From CBDCWA01 sp046048295 (GTDB taxonomy: Bacteria; Pseudomonadota; Alphaproteobacteria; Rhizobiales; Hyphomicrobiaceae): a stretch of DNA of 6,261 nt. Within the stretch, counting starts at the first letter, position 1; every line of letters begins with the position of its first letter. The position numbers were made by a program, and so were the translations under genes. The stretch lies in contig JBJOGJ010000230.1 of assembly GCA_046048295.1 (NCBI GenBank), positions 1-6,261 on the forward strand, written 5' to 3'. The notes below the pieces were generated by a model, which was not told where the DNA came from, did not search any database, and saw only the letters and a program-made list of their open reading frames with translations. Shown here piece by piece: positions 5,832-6,261 of this stretch.

Positions 5832-6077
5832 TCACCAGCGCGGTCACCTGCATTCGTGGCCAATGCGGCCGCGAGTGCCGGCACGGGCAACCACTCCAGC
5901 TGATGGGAGTGCAAATGCTTCCAGGCTCCGCCTCCACCCGAACGCCCAGCTCGCGACAGTGCCCCTGATCGAGGCGGATGCGAGGGAGTATGGGGCATGC
6001 GGAGAAAGCGGGGATAACTATTTTATATGGTTAGCGGGCGGGGTTCGGTGCCAGGCGAGAGGTGGCCACTCTACACG

Positions 6078-6193
6078 TGTCATCCCGGACGAGCGCAGCG
6101 AGATCCGGGACCCAGGGGCGGCTTGGCGATGGGTTTGCGTCGTGGCCCCTGGGTCCCGGCGCGCGCGGCTGGCGCCGCTTGGCCGGGATGACA
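6078..6193. repeat. Dispersed-type palindromic intergenic repeat element
   Basis: The ends are perfect 11-bp inverted repeats, TGTCATCCCGG (6078-6088) and CCGGGATGACA (6183-6193). Inside, CCGGGACCCAGGGGC (6105-6119) pairs perfectly over 15 bp with 6145-6159 around a 25-nt loop. A smaller stem CCCGGA/TCCGGG (6084-6089 and 6104-6109) competes with the outer pairing. Elements of this form, beginning GTCATCCCGG and containing a GAGCGCAGCGAGATCC core, are familiar as dispersed non-coding repeats in alphaproteobacterial genomes. No open reading frame or transposase is inside. The family attribution rests on memory of similar sequences, not on a search. Confidence 0.75.
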
Positions 6194-6261
6194 GTTGGTG
6201 GGTGGGGCTGCGGTGGTGGCAAGTTCGCGGGCGGATTGCCGCCAGCGTTTTGCCGTGTCGC

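Larger units (their letters stand above)
5607..6077. other. Non-coding tract rich in inverted repeats
   Basis: About 470 bp in which no frame has family-like content or a supported start. It contains the hairpin at 5639-5664, the overlapping stems at 5743-5831, a 10-bp perfect palindrome GTGCCGGCAC at 5875-5884, a CACTCC/GGAGTG hairpin at 5892-5911 and an AT-rich island at 6013-6030. The rRNA, tmRNA, SRP RNA and RNase P consensus sequences I know are not present. It may hold an unrecognised structured RNA or regulatory DNA. Confidence 0.4.

Noticed and set aside
5363..5998. Long minus-strand frame of 211 codons across the right end
   Set aside because: It is antisense to the small membrane gene and crosses several inverted repeats. 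Its composition (Arg, Pro, Ser, Ala) is typical of a non-coding shadow in GC-rich DNA.
6013..6030. AT-rich stretch resembling -10 boxes on both strands
   Set aside because: No -35 box at 16-18 bp on either strand and no gene in the window for it to serve.
5706..6143. 12-bp direct repeat GGTTTGCGTCGT at 5706-5717 and 6132-6143
   Set aside because: About one such match is expected by chance in a window of this size, and the flanking bases do not agree.
1..6261. CRISPR array
   Set aside because: No regularly spaced direct repeats of 23-40 bp anywhere in the window.

Overview
The window looks like chromosomal DNA of a high-GC alphaproteobacterium, most likely a sphingomonad (Sphingomonadales). 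Three things suggest this: the core gene order yggT, DUF167, folD and then an RppH-type Nudix gene; high GC with strong G/C preference at third codon positions; and a long inverted-repeat element starting GTCATCCCGG, a style common between alphaproteobacterial genes. The lineage is an inference from these traits; no search was run.

Left part (about 1-2777): accessory DNA. A partial conjugative relaxase (MobA/VirD2 nuclease domain) enters from the left edge on the + strand. It converges on a full-length, 611-residue, minus-strand protein that joins DUF262 (GmrS-like) to a DUF1524/HNH nuclease (GmrD-like), the architecture of type IV and modification-sensing restriction enzymes. An intrinsic terminator for the minus-strand gene lies inside the 3' end of the relaxase frame. 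The nuclease gene sits directly downstream of the 3' end of a tRNA gene, the classic insertion point of integrative elements. Two tandem 11-bp repeats lie between them, but no integrase is visible. This is best read as the tRNA-proximal edge of a decayed or rearranged genomic island carrying a defence gene.

Middle (2778-2894): a complete minus-strand tRNA-Ala with anticodon CGC, encoded CCA and its own promoter. It marks the border between island and core genome.

Right part (3073-5163): core genes, all on + and closely spaced. They are a YggT-family membrane protein, a DUF167 (YggU) protein, FolD (folate one-carbon metabolism) and, after 60 bp, RppH (mRNA 5'-end processing). A small orphan membrane protein (5382-5606) with a good ribosome binding site follows.

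Right end (5607-6261): about 650 bp with no convincing gene but dense inverted repeats: an 8-bp-stem hairpin, a set of overlapping and mutually exclusive stems around 5743-5831, and a 114-bp element with nested palindromes (6078-6193). The island edge and this structured non-coding tract are the parts worth a second look.
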